DNA from: Desulfarculales bacterium UBA696 | GTDB taxonomy: Bacteria; Desulfobacterota; Syntrophobacteria; Syntrophobacterales; Syntrophobacteraceae | Assembly: GCA_002298995.1 (NCBI GenBank) | Contig: DBMO01000002.1 | Coordinates: 124,001 to 188,000 of the forward strand | Reading direction: 5' to 3' | Length of the DNA: 64,000 bases | In this document: positions 33,330 through 45,391 of the stretch, one piece after another | How positions within the stretch are numbered: position 1 is the first letter of the stretch | Layout: each line of letters opens with the position of its first letter | Position numbers and translations under genes: made by a program | Notes under the pieces: model-generated | Told to the model about the DNA's origin: nothing | The model's database searches: none | Seen by the model: only the letters and a program-made list of their open reading frames with translations

Positions 33330-34901
33330 ATGTCAGCGACAGCAAAATTGAAATGCTTTGGACGATATTCACCCTTATGGTCATGCTTGGGTCTTCTCCT
33401 GGTCCTGCTCCTGTTCTGCCCGGCATTTGCGGCCCCAGCGGGCCAAACCGGCGTAAAAATTACCATCCTTCACCTAAATGATACACACGGCCACATTGCT
33501 CCCTTCGTAAACAAAAGCTCTGGCGACCGGCCGGTGAGCGGCGCAGCCTTTTTTTCGCAAATGATAAAACTGGAGCGGGCGGCAAATCCCGGCGGGGCCC
33601 TGCTGCTTTCGGCCGGCGACATGTTTCAGGGGACCCCTGAATCAAACCTTTTTCACGGCCGCTCGGTCATCGAGATAATGAATTACCTCAAATTCGACGC
33701 CATGGCGCTTGGGAACCATGAATTCGACTGGGGACAGGGCGTTTTGCGAGAAATTATCGCTTCATCTGGTTTTCCGGTGCTTTCGGCGAACTTAACCGCC
33801 ACGGACGGAAAATACTTCGACACTGTCAAGCCATGGATACTCCTAAAGAGGAAAAACATCCCAATTGGCATCATCGGGCTAACCACTCCTGAAGCCCAAT
33901 ACACCACCAAGCCCGGAAACCTCGCGGGTCTTGCGATTGCGAACCCGGAATCCATACTCCCCCCGCTGATAGCGGAGCTTCGCGCAAAGGGAGCGGCTCT
34001 CGTTGTCGTGCTCTCGCATCTGGGGCTCGACGATGACCGGAAACTTGCATCGGCGGTTCCAGGAATTGACGTTATCGTCGGCGGCCACAGCCACACCGCG
34101 GTACACAACCCGGTAATCGAGTCCGGCACAATAATCCTCCAGGCAGGCTGCTACGGGGAGTATCTCGGCGTGCTCGACCTGTATTTCGATCCAGCCGGCA
34201 AGAAGATTTTGAACTACACCCACAAGAATGAGCTCAAGCTCGTCAGCGCCGGCCCAAAAGCAAAATCCGACCCCGAGGCCGCAGAGATCGCCGAAAAGTA
34301 CGAATCAAAGGTGAGGGGCGAATTTTCCAGAGTGGCGGGCAATGCCTCCGTGGACATGGTCAGGCAGGCGCGTGGGGAATCCAATATTGGCGATCTCATA
34401 GCCGATGCAATGCGCGAGGCCACCGGAGCGCAACTTGCCTTTCAAAACGGCGGCGGCATCCGGGGAGATCTACTCCAGGGCCCCATTACCCTTGAGGCGA
34501 TCTACACAGTCCTGCCCTTCGACAATGTACTGGTTTCGATGGATCTTACCGGGGAGCAGGTCAAAAACCTCCTCGAACACGGGATTGATACTGAAAAATT
34601 ACTACAGGTTTCCGGGTTGAACGTTGAGTATGATCCCGCCGGACCTGAAGGTTCGAAGGTTGTCGCGATAAACATTGACGGAAAGCCGTTCGATCCGGCC
34701 GCTATCTATCGCGTGACCACCAACGACTTCCTGTCAGCCGGCGGAGACCGATTCACCGACTTCACCCACGGCCACAACGCCGTGATCGGCCCGGACCTTC
34801 GGGATGCCGTTTCCGACTACATTAAAAAACACTCGCCCATAGAAACCACCACCCAGGGCAGGATAGCCTTCAAAAAGCAGGAAGGACCTTCTGGAAAATA
34901 G
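33330..34901 (+). CDS. 5'-nucleotidase / UshA-type metallophosphatase
   Basis: Periplasmic nucleotidase or 2',3'-cyclic phosphodiesterase-type enzyme. From ATG 33330 (gggagg at 33321-33326) it has 523 residues: a signal peptide cut near AFA-AP, then a dimetal phosphatase domain with ILHLNDTHGH, GNHEFDWG, GGHSHT, and a C-terminal 5'-nucleotidase domain with FQNGGGIRGDL and SAGGDRFTDF. The length and motif order are normal for the family. It releases nucleosides and phosphate outside the cytoplasm. A small conserved-looking gene follows one base later. Confidence 0.92.
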   Translation: MSATAKLKCFGRYSPLWSCLGLLLVLLLFCPAFAAPAGQTGVKITILHLNDTHGHIAPFVNKSSGDRPVSGAAFFSQMIKLERAANPGGALLLSAGDMFQGTPESNLFHGRSVIEIMNYLKFDAMALGNHEFDWGQGVLREIIASSGFPVLSANLTATDGKYFDTVKPWILLKRKNIPIGIIGLTTPEAQYTTKPGNLAGLAIANPESILPPLIAELRAKGAALVVVLSHLGLDDDRKLASAVPGIDVIVGGHSHTAVHNPVIESGTIILQAGCYGEYLGVLDLYFDPAGKKILNYTHKNELKLVSAGPKAKSDPEAAEIAEKYESKVRGEFSRVAGNASVDMVRQARGESNIGDLIADAMREATGAQLAFQNGGGIRGDLLQGPITLEAIYTVLPFDNVLVSMDLTGEQVKNLLEHGIDTEKLLQVSGLNVEYDPAGPEGSKVVAINIDGKPFDPAAIYRVTTNDFLSAGGDRFTDFTHGHNAVIGPDLRDAVSDYIKKHSPIETTTQGRIAFKKQEGPSGK

Positions 34902-34902
34902 G

Positions 34903-35112
34903 ATGGAGGTATTCGTAAACGGCAACAAGGTCCAAATCTACCGCGGCATGAAGGTAAAGCACGCCCTGATCGCCTTCGACCAAGCCCTATACACGGCTGC
35001 GGTTGAGGGCAAAATCGGCGTTGAGGACGAAAACGGCTTCGCGCTGGGGCTGGACGGGGGGTTGTCGGAAGGAGCGAAGATTTTTACCCGGACACTTCCA
35101 CAGGGGTCATGA
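34903..35112 (+). CDS. Small protein of unknown function following the nucleotidase
   Basis: Sixty-nine residues, starting one base after the nucleotidase stop with its ribosome site inside that gene's end, so translationally coupled. It begins with a short beta-like stretch (MEVFVNGNKVQIYRG), then MKVKHALIAFDQALY and GIGVEDENGFALGLDGGLSEG-type sequence (partial quote). The pattern resembles a small ubiquitin-like/beta-grasp fold (compare the ThiS start MEIKINGE), but without a C-terminal Gly-Gly. No known family identified. It overlaps the end of the convergent vapB by six bases. Confidence 0.65.
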   Translation: MEVFVNGNKVQIYRGMKVKHALIAFDQALYTAAVEGKIGVEDENGFALGLDGGLSEGAKIFTRTLPQGS

Positions 35113-35307
35113 CCCGCGTCTCAGGTCCTTGTAACCATAGCCTTCGTCAAACTCGATTCTGCCTTCAAGATCCAGCAGGTTAAGCGGACGCCTGTTCTCA
35201 ACCAATTCTTTTAAAGCAAGGTGAATGAGTTCCTTCTCTGTTTTGGCGCCTGATACTCTAAGCCCTTCTCGCACCAGTTCGTCATCAATTTCGATGTTGA
35301 GTTTCAT
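35107..35307 (-). CDS. VapB-type antitoxin (orphan)
   Basis: Sixty-six residues from ATG 35307. MKLNIEIDDELVREGLRVSG with TEKELIHLALKELVENRR is the ribbon-helix-helix DNA-binding part of VapB (DUF2191) antitoxins; the C-terminal LLDLEGRIEFDEGYGYKDLR is the toxin-binding tail. A VapC PIN-domain toxin would normally follow at once, but the next sequence is the convergent small gene, so this antitoxin has no partner here. It may neutralise a distant toxin, or be a leftover. Confidence 0.82.
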   Translation of the reverse strand: MKLNIEIDDELVREGLRVSGAKTEKELIHLALKELVENRRPLNLLDLEGRIEFDEGYGYKDLRRGS

Positions 35308-35366
35308 GGAAATTCTCCTGGAACTACAAATATTCACTTTAAAAATTTATCGCTACCGTGAGCCAG

Positions 35367-38156
35367 CTAATTCCCGCAAAACTCCCTGAAAATCCCTCGC
35401 ACCTCCCGCCTCAGTCGCAGCAGGTCCTGCCAGGTCTCAACTGATCGGTGCTCTTGACCGGGCGGCCATAAGCCGAAAGATTTCATGGCCTCGAACTGGG
35501 AAGGCTCGATCTTTCCGGAGGCTGTATTGCTGTGAAGACGCAGCCGGTGGTCCAAAGCTCGCATCGCGGCGAATGCGGCCTCAATTTGCGACTCCTTTCC
35601 CTTGATTTGCGGAATGTTTTTGAGAAATTCCGAAACCGCGCGCCTCACCGAGCGGGATGTCGACGTACGGTGCAGGCGGCCGGCGACGAGCAGGTTTCCC
35701 TGGACCAGGAATTCAATATCCGCGAGTCCTCCCAGCCCCAGCTTCAGGTCGATCTCCCCGGCGCTCTCCTGGCCCCTCTCCTTTTCCATCCTTTCCCGCA
35801 GGTGGCAAATCCGGGGCCAGACCTCGTCTTCGCTCCTGGGCGAATAGCAGATCTGCTCCCCCTTTTCCTCAACCCAGCGGCCCAGTGATTGGTCTCCGGC
35901 TATCCGCCTCGCGCGCAAGAGGGCCTGGATCTCCCAGATGTCTGCCTGCTTTGTGTAGTAGTCGAGCCACGATTTTTTAGTAACTACCAGTGGCCCGTAA
36001 TTTCCGGTGGGGCGCAGGCGGGCATCGACGGCATAGCCGGGGCCGTCCTGGAGAGGAGTGTTGAGCATGTTCATGAAGCGCTGTATCAGCCTTACCAGGT
36101 GAGCCGGGATCTGCTCTTCGTCCGTTCCGGCTTCGGGTTCATAGACGAATACCAGATCGAGGTCCGAGAGGTAGCTCATTTCTTCGCTGCCCAGCTTGCC
36201 CATCCCGATGATTGAAACCGGCAGATCCGGCCCGAGGCCGAGGTTGAGGCGCACCGCTTCGAGTGTATTTTTGATTACGAAATCGGCAAGGATCGTCAAC
36301 TCGGCTTCGAGTGCGGTAAAATTAATTTCGCCTCCAAGGTCCGCCAGGATGAGTTGGAGCATGCGTTCATTTTTTAGGCGCCTGCTCCATTCCAGTTTTT
36401 GCTCGTAGTCATGCGCCCTTTCCATGAGGCGGGATGCGACCGGCTCCCATTCGCCTGCCGTCGAAAAGCCTCCTTGCCCCACTGCGATCCCCTCGACGAG
36501 TCCCGGATTGTGCGCAAGAAGGCTAAAGCAATGCTCGCTGGACGCAACAGCGCGGCAAAGCGGCGCGACCCAGGGCTTTACCGACCCGAACACCTTCATG
36601 AGGCCAGGTCTTCGGACCACGCTGGAGAAGTAGTTATCCAGCCTCAGGAGCATCTTTTTACGAAATTCCGGCTCCGCGGACTCGGCCAGGGCTTCCGGCG
36701 CGCCCAAAATCTCTTTGCAAACGGGACCGGGAAGGGCTTTCAGGGTCTGACGAAGCCTCGACAACGCCCCCTTCGGAAAGAATTCGGCGGCCTTTCCGGG
36801 CGCGCTCTCGCCTGCCGTGTGTCCGCTCTCCAAATCTTCCGCCGAGGTTTCCTGGAAAAGTTCCTTGAAATGTCCATGGGTGAGCAGGCAGTGCTCTTCA
36901 AGTGCCCTTAGAAATGCCTTCTCATCGTCTCCAAAACCCATTGCCAGGACCAACCGCTGCCTGGCATCCTCGGATTGCGGAAGCTTCTGGGTCTGGCGGT
37001 TCTGATCGAGCTGAATGTAGTGCTCGACGTTCCGCAGGAAGATGTAGGACTCTTTCAACTCCCGAACCGTCTGCTCCGGGAAAAGTCCCAGAGCTTCGAG
37101 CCGCTCCAGGCAGCGCAGGGTGTTAGGCTCATCGAGTTCCGGGTGCCGGCCTCCATAGATTAGCTGCATGGACTGGGCGAGAAACTCTATTTCCCTTATC
37201 CCGCCTATGCCAAGCTTGACGTCGAATTGCTTTGAGTCCGGCACGAAGCGAACCGCCTCTGCCAGGATCTTGTTGCGCATGGCCATTAGCTCGCTAATGG
37301 CCTGGAAATCGAGAAATCTTCGGAAAACAAAGGGCCTCACCTCCCGCAGGAACACGTTTCCGGCCGAGCGGTCTCCTGCCACCGGCCTGCACTTGAGAAG
37401 CATCTGCCGCTCCCAGGCAACCCCGTGGAGCTGGTAGTGCTCGATGGCCGCGCCCATCGAGGGTACCAGAATTCCGTCCTTTCCCTGCGGACGCAGGCGA
37501 AAATCGATCTGGAATACGCGGTCTCCCTCGAACCTGTCCGAGATCAACCTGGAAAGACAATGGGCGATCCGGCTGACCAGAATCCTGCCGCGGCCGAGGT
37601 CCTCGTCTTCAAGGTTTGTCTGGAGAAAAATAAGGTCGATGTCGGATACATAGTTGAGTTCATGTCCCCCAAGTTTCCCAAGCCCCAGAACCACCAGGAA
37701 AAGCTCGTCTTTCATCTTTTCCCAATCCCTGGCGCCTTCACCAAATGGAAGCCAGTCGGGATGCGAGGAAAGTGTGTTTAGCCCGATTTGCAAGGCCACG
37801 GATGCAAGGTCGCTTAGCTGCCCGGTGGTTTCGGCCAAGTCGGCCATACCGAGCAGGTCCCTTGCCCCGATCCTGAGGAAGTGGCGCTGTTTGAAGCGCC
37901 GGAAAATTGATAGCAGGTCGTTAAAAGAGGTCGCCAAACCGGCTGATTGCTGCAAATCGGAATATAGCCCCATCAGGGGATATTTCTTCTTGATCTGCCA
38001 CTCGCCGAAAAGCCAGGAGGCGTATTCGGGATTATTTCGCAGAATAATGTCGAGGTATTGTGAACATCGCCGCACGTGTTCGATTTCGGTCATGAAAGCC
38101 GCTCGTTTGTTTGATTTGTCTAAAGTCACTATTGCATGCCGGTACAAGTTTAGCAT
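35367..38156 (-). CDS. glnE: Bifunctional glutamine synthetase adenylyltransferase/deadenylase
   Basis: Adenylylates glutamine synthetase to switch it off and removes AMP to switch it on, in response to PII and glutamine. About 929 residues from ATG 38156; ATG 38093 (MTEIEHVRR) is an equally possible start, and neither has a strong Shine-Dalgarno. Two nucleotidyltransferase domains are intact: GKLGGHELNYVSDIDLIF (deadenylylase) and GKLGSEEMSYLSDLDLVF (adenylylase), each followed by the conserved R-L-R-P-x-G segment. It is divergent from kdsB and monocistronic. A degenerate GlnD-like protein is encoded at 50985-53570. Confidence 0.94.
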   Translation of the reverse strand: MLNLYRHAIVTLDKSNKRAAFMTEIEHVRRCSQYLDIILRNNPEYASWLFGEWQIKKKYPLMGLYSDLQQSAGLATSFNDLLSIFRRFKQRHFLRIGARDLLGMADLAETTGQLSDLASVALQIGLNTLSSHPDWLPFGEGARDWEKMKDELFLVVLGLGKLGGHELNYVSDIDLIFLQTNLEDEDLGRGRILVSRIAHCLSRLISDRFEGDRVFQIDFRLRPQGKDGILVPSMGAAIEHYQLHGVAWERQMLLKCRPVAGDRSAGNVFLREVRPFVFRRFLDFQAISELMAMRNKILAEAVRFVPDSKQFDVKLGIGGIREIEFLAQSMQLIYGGRHPELDEPNTLRCLERLEALGLFPEQTVRELKESYIFLRNVEHYIQLDQNRQTQKLPQSEDARQRLVLAMGFGDDEKAFLRALEEHCLLTHGHFKELFQETSAEDLESGHTAGESAPGKAAEFFPKGALSRLRQTLKALPGPVCKEILGAPEALAESAEPEFRKKMLLRLDNYFSSVVRRPGLMKVFGSVKPWVAPLCRAVASSEHCFSLLAHNPGLVEGIAVGQGGFSTAGEWEPVASRLMERAHDYEQKLEWSRRLKNERMLQLILADLGGEINFTALEAELTILADFVIKNTLEAVRLNLGLGPDLPVSIIGMGKLGSEEMSYLSDLDLVFVYEPEAGTDEEQIPAHLVRLIQRFMNMLNTPLQDGPGYAVDARLRPTGNYGPLVVTKKSWLDYYTKQADIWEIQALLRARRIAGDQSLGRWVEEKGEQICYSPRSEDEVWPRICHLRERMEKERGQESAGEIDLKLGLGGLADIEFLVQGNLLVAGRLHRTSTSRSVRRAVSEFLKNIPQIKGKESQIEAAFAAMRALDHRLRLHSNTASGKIEPSQFEAMKSFGLWPPGQEHRSVETWQDLLRLRREVRGIFREFCGN

Positions 38157-38311
38157 AGTATTACACCCGTCAAAAAGGCCGGGAAGCAGCAAACGCCAAA
38201 ATACAAATTCACCTCCAAAAATTAACGATGGACCAAGGTCTATCGTATCCTGGATTCCTTGCGACCCTTGGGTCGCATGGGCAAGGTGAACTCGTGCATG
38301 GCATACAAGAT

Positions 38312-39058
38312 ATGAGCACAACCGTCATAATCCCAGCGCGTTACGCTTCGACACGGCTGCCGGGCAAACCTCTTGCGCAGATTGGCGGAAAGCCCATGAT
38401 CCAGCTCGTTTACGAGCGTGCCGTGGGCTGCGGGCTTGTGCGGAAGGTGGTGGTGGCCACGGACGATAGGCGGATCTGTCAGGCGGTGGAATCATTCGGG
38501 GGCAGTTGCGTTCTAACCCGGCCCGACCACGCCAGCGGAACGGACAGGCTTGACGAGGCGTCAGACCTGCTGGGACTTTCCGACGAGGACCTCGTCGTAA
38601 ACGTCCAGGGGGATGAACCGCTCTTTGACCCCGCGATGGTCGATGTGCTGGTGCGCGAGGCAACATCTTCGGGTTTGGAGATGGCAACCCTGGCTTATCC
38701 GAGTTCGAACCATGAGCAATACCTGGACCCCAACTGCGTGAAAGTGGTAACCGACGGGAGGGGCAAGGCGCTATACTTTTCACGGTCTCCCATCCCATTT
38801 TTTCGGGACGCTGGAAACGAAAAACGCACTTTTCTCAAGCACCTTGGATTCTATGCGTACAGGCGCGGTTTTCTTAGGCGGTTTACAAGCCTGCCTCCCG
38901 GAGAACTGGAATCCATCGAGAAACTCGAACAGCTGCGGGCGATCGAGAACGGCTTTCCCATTGCCGTCGCACTCTCTCCGGCCGATTCGCATTCGGTGGA
39001 TACGTCCGAAGACCTGGAAAAGGTGCGGGAAATGGTTGCAAGGGAAGAGTGCGCCTGA
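38312..39058 (+). CDS. kdsB: 3-deoxy-manno-octulosonate cytidylyltransferase
   Basis: Activates Kdo to CMP-Kdo for LPS assembly, using the CTP made by PyrG. The 248 residues begin TTVIIPARYASTRLPGKPL (nucleotide-binding), with VVVATDDRRI, VNVQGDEPL and LGFYAYRRGFL. The start was set at ATG 38312 because homologues begin there; a frame from 38228 is longer. It is 15 kb from kdsA-kdsC, so the Kdo genes are split. Confidence 0.95.
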   Translation: MSTTVIIPARYASTRLPGKPLAQIGGKPMIQLVYERAVGCGLVRKVVVATDDRRICQAVESFGGSCVLTRPDHASGTDRLDEASDLLGLSDEDLVVNVQGDEPLFDPAMVDVLVREATSSGLEMATLAYPSSNHEQYLDPNCVKVVTDGRGKALYFSRSPIPFFRDAGNEKRTFLKHLGFYAYRRGFLRRFTSLPPGELESIEKLEQLRAIENGFPIAVALSPADSHSVDTSEDLEKVREMVAREECA

Positions 39059-39123
39059 GTCGATTAAGGTTTCCAATAAATCCCTGACCCGTTACAATTG
39101 AATGTTTAGAACCGCTGTTGTCC

Positions 39124-39179
39124 GGCAGGCTGGAAAGCCTGCCCCACTGAGTTCTTCGGGCAGGCTTGAAAGCACGCCC
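39124..39179. repeat. Two tandem hairpins of the ggcaggct/agcctgcc family
   Basis: Hairpin 1: ggcaggct (39124-39131), loop ggaa, agcctgcc (39136-39143). Hairpin 2: gggcaggct (39158-39166), loop tgaa, agcacgccc (39171-39179), with one mismatch. Both are followed by cc(c)ac. They lie between kdsB and carA. Related copies: 43795-43816 and 57731-57751. Confidence 0.65.
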
Positions 39180-39230
39180 CACATTAATTGAGATGCCGAA
39201 AAATCTCAGCCGAAACTGCAAGGACTTTTT

Positions 39231-40394
39231 ATGATCCTCCCCTGGGACCGACCCAAGGCCATCCTGCTGCTCGAGGACGGCACGGTTTTTAAAGGTTTTA
39301 CATTTGCCGGCCGGGGCCGCGCGCTGGGTGAAGTCGTATTCAACACTTCCATGACCGGGTACCAGGAGGTCCTGACCGACCCGTCCTACAAGGGACAGAT
39401 AGTGGCCATGACCTACCCGCTGACGGGCACCTACGGGATCAATCCCGAGGACATGGAATCGGCGGCGGTGCAGGTAGAGGGTTTCATCGTAAAAGAATAT
39501 CAGCCTTTCCACAGCAATTGGCGAAGCGACCGCTCGCTTGCCGATTTTTTAAATGAATACGGCAAAATAGGAATTGAAGGCATAGACACGCGCGCCCTTA
39601 CCCGCCACTTGCGAGTGGTGGGCGCCATGCGCGGAATCATAGCAACGGATACCCATGACGTTGGCGAATTGATGGACCAGGTCCAGGCGTATCCTGGCCT
39701 TGAAGGAATCGACCTGGTCAGGCACGTTAGCTGTAAGAAGCCTTACCGTTGGGCTGAAGGCAGGAGGATCGAATTAGAGGCGCCCGAGTGGATGCCCGGC
39801 GCCGCCGGCTACAAGGTCGCGGCCCTTGATTGCGGGATCAAATACAATATTTTGCGGGAATTGGAGAAGGCTGGGTGCCAGGTGATGGTCTTTCCGGCGC
39901 ATACAACCGCCGAGCGGATTCTTGCCTGCGACCCCGACGGCATTTTTCTATCCAACGGCCCGGGTGATCCGTCCGCTGTTCATTACGTCATTGAAACGGT
40001 TCGCGCTCTTTTCGGTAAAAAGCCCATTTTCGGCATTTGCCTCGGGCACCAGATGATGGGCCTCGCCATGGGCGGGACCACCTTCAAACTCAAGTTCGGA
40101 CACCGCGGGGCCAATCAGCCGGTTAAGGACCTTACCACCGGAAAGATAGAAATAACCTCACAGAACCACGGCTTCTGCGTCGATCCCGAATCCGTTTCGC
40201 GCCTTCCCGTGCGCCTCACGCACTTCAACCTCAACGATAATACGCTCGAAGGAATGGAGCATTTGAAAGTGCCGGCTTTCTGCGTCCAGTATCATCCGGA
40301 GGCTTCTCCCGGACCGCATGACGCCTCTTACCTTTTCGGCCGGTTCAAACAGCTCATGGACCGATGCTCCACCTCTCCCGCGCGCTCGAAATAG
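39231..40394 (+). CDS. carA: Carbamoyl phosphate synthase small subunit
   Basis: Glutaminase subunit: frees ammonia from glutamine and passes it to CarB to make carbamoyl phosphate for arginine and pyrimidines. The 387 residues have the N-terminal small-subunit domain (AILLLEDGTVFKG, NTSMTGYQEVLTDPSY) and a C-terminal class I amidotransferase domain with the triad Cys in GICLGHQMMG and His/Glu in QYHPEASPG. ATG 39231 follows aaggac. carB starts 39 bp later. Confidence 0.96.
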   Translation: MILPWDRPKAILLLEDGTVFKGFTFAGRGRALGEVVFNTSMTGYQEVLTDPSYKGQIVAMTYPLTGTYGINPEDMESAAVQVEGFIVKEYQPFHSNWRSDRSLADFLNEYGKIGIEGIDTRALTRHLRVVGAMRGIIATDTHDVGELMDQVQAYPGLEGIDLVRHVSCKKPYRWAEGRRIELEAPEWMPGAAGYKVAALDCGIKYNILRELEKAGCQVMVFPAHTTAERILACDPDGIFLSNGPGDPSAVHYVIETVRALFGKKPIFGICLGHQMMGLAMGGTTFKLKFGHRGANQPVKDLTTGKIEITSQNHGFCVDPESVSRLPVRLTHFNLNDNTLEGMEHLKVPAFCVQYHPEASPGPHDASYLFGRFKQLMDRCSTSPARSK

Positions 40395-40433
40395 CCGCTT
40401 TCATCAGACTGTGAATTCAGGGGAAACGAGTTC

Positions 40434-43661
<3,228 letters not shown>

Positions 43662-43682
43662 CACGGATCGTTTAAGGCACTG

Positions 43683-43767
43683 CAGGTTGGGTCGAGCGCC
43701 GGCTAACCCGAAATGCTTTGCCTTTGGTTTTTAGCACTGTTGGGATTCGGCGCTCAACCCAACCCAC
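43683..43767. repeat. Palindromic repeat of the ggttgggtcgagcgcc type
   Basis: Outer arms ggttgggtcgagcgcc (43685-43700) and ggcgctcaacccaaccc (43749-43765), with an inner imperfect pair (ctaacccgaaatgc/gcactgttgggattcg). Same family as 6786-6930. It separates carB from purF and may be a transcript-end hairpin. Confidence 0.7.
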
Positions 43768-43794
43768 AAGAAAACTCAAGAACCCCGCTCCCGA

Positions 43795-43816
43795 GGGCAG
43801 GCTTCAAAGCCTGCCA
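43795..43816. repeat. Hairpin of the ggcaggctt/aagcctgcc family
   Basis: Stem ggcaggctt (43796-43804), loop ca, aagcctgcc (43807-43815): 9 bp perfect, in the purF leader about 45 bases before the start codon. Same core as 39124-39143 and 57731-57751. Confidence 0.6.
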
Positions 43817-43858
43817 CAGTTGCTCCACCTGGTTATGAGGGGGGATGGAGACGGGCTG

Positions 43859-45334
43859 ATGCCTGGTTGCAAAAAAATGATGACTCCCAATATACCGACT
43901 GGTCCCATCTTCGTTCCAAGACGGAAGGAAGAATGTGGAATATTCGGGGTTTACGGCCACCCCGACGCCGCAAAGCTGACCTACTTCGGCCTTTACGCTC
44001 TCCAGCATCGAGGCCAGGAAAGCGCCGGGATAGCCGTGGGCGACGGCTCCCAGATCCAAAATTTCAAGCACATGGGCCTGGTAAACGAGGTCTTCAAGGA
44101 AGAAACCCTCAAAGCCCTCAAGGGTTTCGTTTCTGTCGGCCATGTCCGCTACTCGACAACAGGCTCATCGCTTCTGGCAAACGCCCAGCCCTTCCTGGTT
44201 TTTCACGGCAACGACTACTACGCCATCGGCCACAACGGCAACATCGTCAATGCGGTGGAACTGCGCCAGGAACTTGAATCGCAGGGCGCGATTTTCCGCT
44301 CGACGATGGACACTGAAATATTCATGCATCTTATGGCCAAGAACCTGACCTCCGGCCTGGAAGAGGCCCTGGTTACGGCCCTGCGGCAGGTGCAGGGGGC
44401 ATATTCGCTTGTCATGTGCACCAAGGACAAGCTTATCGGCGTGCGGGACCCGAACGGCTTTCGGCCCCTTTGTCTCGGGCAGCTTAACGACAGCTATATT
44501 CTGGCATCGGAGACCTGCGCCCTGGACCTCGTCGAAGCCACTTACATCCGGGATGTCGAACCCGGTGAAGTGCTCATAATAGACGAGAACGGGCTGCATT
44601 CGGTGTTCCCCTTCGAAAAGCGGCGCCCGTCGCACTGCATATTCGAATTTATCTACTTCGCAAGACCCGACAGCAATATTTTCAACCAGAACGTTTACCT
44701 GTTCAGGAAGAACCTTGGCCACCTGCTGGCAAAAGAAAACTCCTCGATCACGGCAGATTTTGTCATGCCTTTTCCCGATTCGGGAAATTACGCCGCCCTG
44801 GGTTTTGCCGAGGAGTCCCGGATTCCCCTCGAGATGGGGGTGATACGAAATCATTACGTGGGCCGCACCTTTATTCAGCCGAGCCAGGCGATGCGAGATT
44901 TTGCGGTTCGAGTGAAACTAAACCCCGTTCGAGAGCTTATCGGCGGCAAACGGGTCATCATCGTCGAGGATTCGATAATCCGCGGCACGACTACCCGCAC
45001 CAGGATAAACGCGCTAAGGCAGGCGGGGGCAAAAGAAGTGCACATGGTCGTAAGCTGTCCGCCGCACCGGTACCCGTGCCCATATGGGATCGATTTTTCG
45101 ACCAAGGGCGAACTGGTCGCCGCCTCTAATTCCGTGGAAGAGATACGCGATTTTATAGGCCTTGATTCGCTCAATTACCTGAGCCTTGACGGACTCCTGG
45201 AGGGAGCGGGGGCAACGCGCGAGGATCATCCATTCTGCCTTGCCTGTTTCGACGGTAACTATCCCGTCCAGTTTGAAAAAGTTCAAAAGCACTGTTTCGA
45301 GGAAAAAACGAAAAGGACGGGAGCATGCGGATAG
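43859..45334 (+). CDS. purF: Amidophosphoribosyltransferase
   Basis: First committed step of purine synthesis: PRPP + glutamine to phosphoribosylamine. From ATG 43859 (ggag at 43847-43850) it has 491 residues; the catalytic cysteine is Cys26 in EECGIFGVYG, so a propeptide of about 25 residues is removed, as in Bacillus-type enzymes. The PRPP loop is VIIVEDSIIRGTTT. Cysteines in HCIFEF, VSCPPHRYPC and FCLACFDG match the positions that hold a [4Fe-4S] cluster in that type. ATG 43877 is a less likely start. Confidence 0.95.
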   Translation: MPGCKKMMTPNIPTGPIFVPRRKEECGIFGVYGHPDAAKLTYFGLYALQHRGQESAGIAVGDGSQIQNFKHMGLVNEVFKEETLKALKGFVSVGHVRYSTTGSSLLANAQPFLVFHGNDYYAIGHNGNIVNAVELRQELESQGAIFRSTMDTEIFMHLMAKNLTSGLEEALVTALRQVQGAYSLVMCTKDKLIGVRDPNGFRPLCLGQLNDSYILASETCALDLVEATYIRDVEPGEVLIIDENGLHSVFPFEKRRPSHCIFEFIYFARPDSNIFNQNVYLFRKNLGHLLAKENSSITADFVMPFPDSGNYAALGFAEESRIPLEMGVIRNHYVGRTFIQPSQAMRDFAVRVKLNPVRELIGGKRVIIVEDSIIRGTTTRTRINALRQAGAKEVHMVVSCPPHRYPCPYGIDFSTKGELVAASNSVEEIRDFIGLDSLNYLSLDGLLEGAGATREDHPFCLACFDGNYPVQFEKVQKHCFEEKTKRTGACG

Positions 45335-45391
45335 AGCCCATCCGCTTTGCGCCTGGTTGCCCCGCGCGCGTACCGGAATTAGTATCCTTCC

